NCBI GenBank assembly: GCA_002335355.1
Contig: DCTD01000037.1
Coordinates: 3,034 to 8,063, forward strand
Source of the DNA: Patescibacteria group bacterium UBA1449
GTDB lineage: Bacteria; Patescibacteriota; Microgenomatia; UBA1400; UBA1449
Direction of reading: 5' to 3'
Length of the DNA stretch: 5,030 bases
This document shows positions 4,599 to 5,030 of the stretch, piece after piece. Every line of letters begins with the position of its first letter. Positions within the stretch are counted from its first letter, which is position 1. The position numbers were made by a program, and so were the translations under genes. Under the pieces are notes generated by a model. It searched no databases. It had not been told where the DNA came from and was given only the letters and a program-made list of their open reading frames with translations.

Positions 4599-5030
4599 AT
4601 GGCACACAAAAAGAAACATAAAATAAGTAGTCTAAGTAACAGATATATACTTATATTTGGCTTTTTAATCACTCTTGGTTTACTAGCCTTATTCATTCCA
4701 CAGACACAATTTATCATAGCTTCATACAGCATTATTAAGAAACATGCTCCATTTAAAAATAAGATTCCCTTAAATGACCTAAACGATACTCAGCAAATAG
4801 CAAATAATGAACCGGATATACAAATCATAGATGGCAGCATTTATAAAATTTCGCAATTAGGTGAAAAAATACTGTTGATAAATAAAGACGATTACAGAAG
4901 TGACCCAAAATATTCTGAAATATTTTACTTTAACGGTTTAATATTATCTCCAGACAAAACAAAAATGTTATTATTAGCTGCTGGTGTAATAAGCCAAAAT
5001 TTATTATTCTACACTTCACTTGATTCGCTA
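4599..5030 (+). CDS. Unrecognised single-pass membrane protein with extracytoplasmic domain (partial, N-terminus only)
   Basis: I do not recognise this family. Seen: an ATG at 4599 opens a frame of 144 codons with no stop that runs through the right edge. It begins MAHKKKHKISSLSNRY, a lysine/histidine-rich cytoplasmic start, then one hydrophobic segment at about 17-34 (LIFGFLITLGLLALFIP). The rest is polar and probably outside the membrane. At 113-128 the stretch GLILSPDKTKMLLLAA resembles the SPDGKKL..F strand of PD40/WD40-like beta-propeller blades, so a membrane-anchored propeller is one possibility. No signal-peptidase site is evident, so the segment is likely a retained anchor. The DNA is more A/T-rich than the rest: two sampled lines (4801-4920) have 35 G/C in 120 bases, against 27 in 60 at 2161-2220. 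It is divergent from rplU and has no Shine-Dalgarno site. Confidence 0.75.
   Translation, partial: MAHKKKHKISSLSNRYILIFGFLITLGLLALFIPQTQFIIASYSIIKKHAPFKNKIPLNDLNDTQQIANNEPDIQIIDGSIYKISQLGEKILLINKDDYRSDPKYSEIFYFNGLILSPDKTKMLLLAAGVISQNLLFYTSLDSL

Noticed and set aside
4599..4613. The protein at 4599 starts MAHKK like L27, suggesting a second rpmA or a fusion
   Set aside because: Similarity ends after five residues; what follows is a membrane anchor with no L27 core motifs.

Overview
The window looks like ordinary chromosomal housekeeping DNA from a small-genome bacterium. It holds four minus-strand genes in a block (rplU, a TrmH-family rRNA methyltransferase, rpmA, parB), two tandem plus-strand type I signal peptidase genes that converge on the block, a sugar-kinase-like gene cut by the left edge, and an unrecognised membrane-anchored protein cut by the right edge. 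None of the eight starts has a convincing Shine-Dalgarno sequence, and several promoters lie within about 30 bases of their start codons. The L21 protein carries a long Lys/Ala tail. Together these traits suggest a Patescibacteria/CPR-type lineage or a similar reduced bacterium. That placement is an inference from style, not proven by any marker. Stop codons TGA, TAA and TAG are all used in their normal sense.

Layout. 1-220 (-): N-terminus of a BadF/BadG-type kinase, divergent from 330-893 (+): lepB copy 1. A second, paralogous signal peptidase follows at 952-1518 (+) behind its own promoter. 1519-1645: convergent spacer with hairpins. 1646-2479 (-): ParB. 2500-2745 (-): ribosomal protein L27, only 20 bases upstream of parB and probably transcribed with it. 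2746-2939: strong promoter followed by a leader of about 140 bases with an 86-bp inverted-repeat element. 2940-3725 (-): TrmH-family 2'-O-methyltransferase. 3726-3954: spacer with three inverted repeats, one a strong hairpin. 3955-4392 (-): ribosomal protein L21 with a strong promoter. 4393-4598: divergent spacer with a perfect 20-bp palindrome and a repeated 10-mer. 4599-5030 (+): AT-rich single-pass membrane protein, incomplete.

How the genes fit together. L21, L27 and the rRNA methyltransferase all serve the large ribosomal subunit; ParB serves chromosome segregation; the two signal peptidases process exported preproteins. The usual rplU-rpmA pair is split here by the methyltransferase, and parB sits where obg often follows rpmA. 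Related hairpin repeats of the GTCATCC...GGATC type occupy three intergenic spacers. I see no defence system, CRISPR array, transposase, tRNA or rRNA. The most interesting material is regulatory and structural: the L27 leader, the dispersed palindromic repeats, the divergent palindrome and the uniform absence of Shine-Dalgarno sites.
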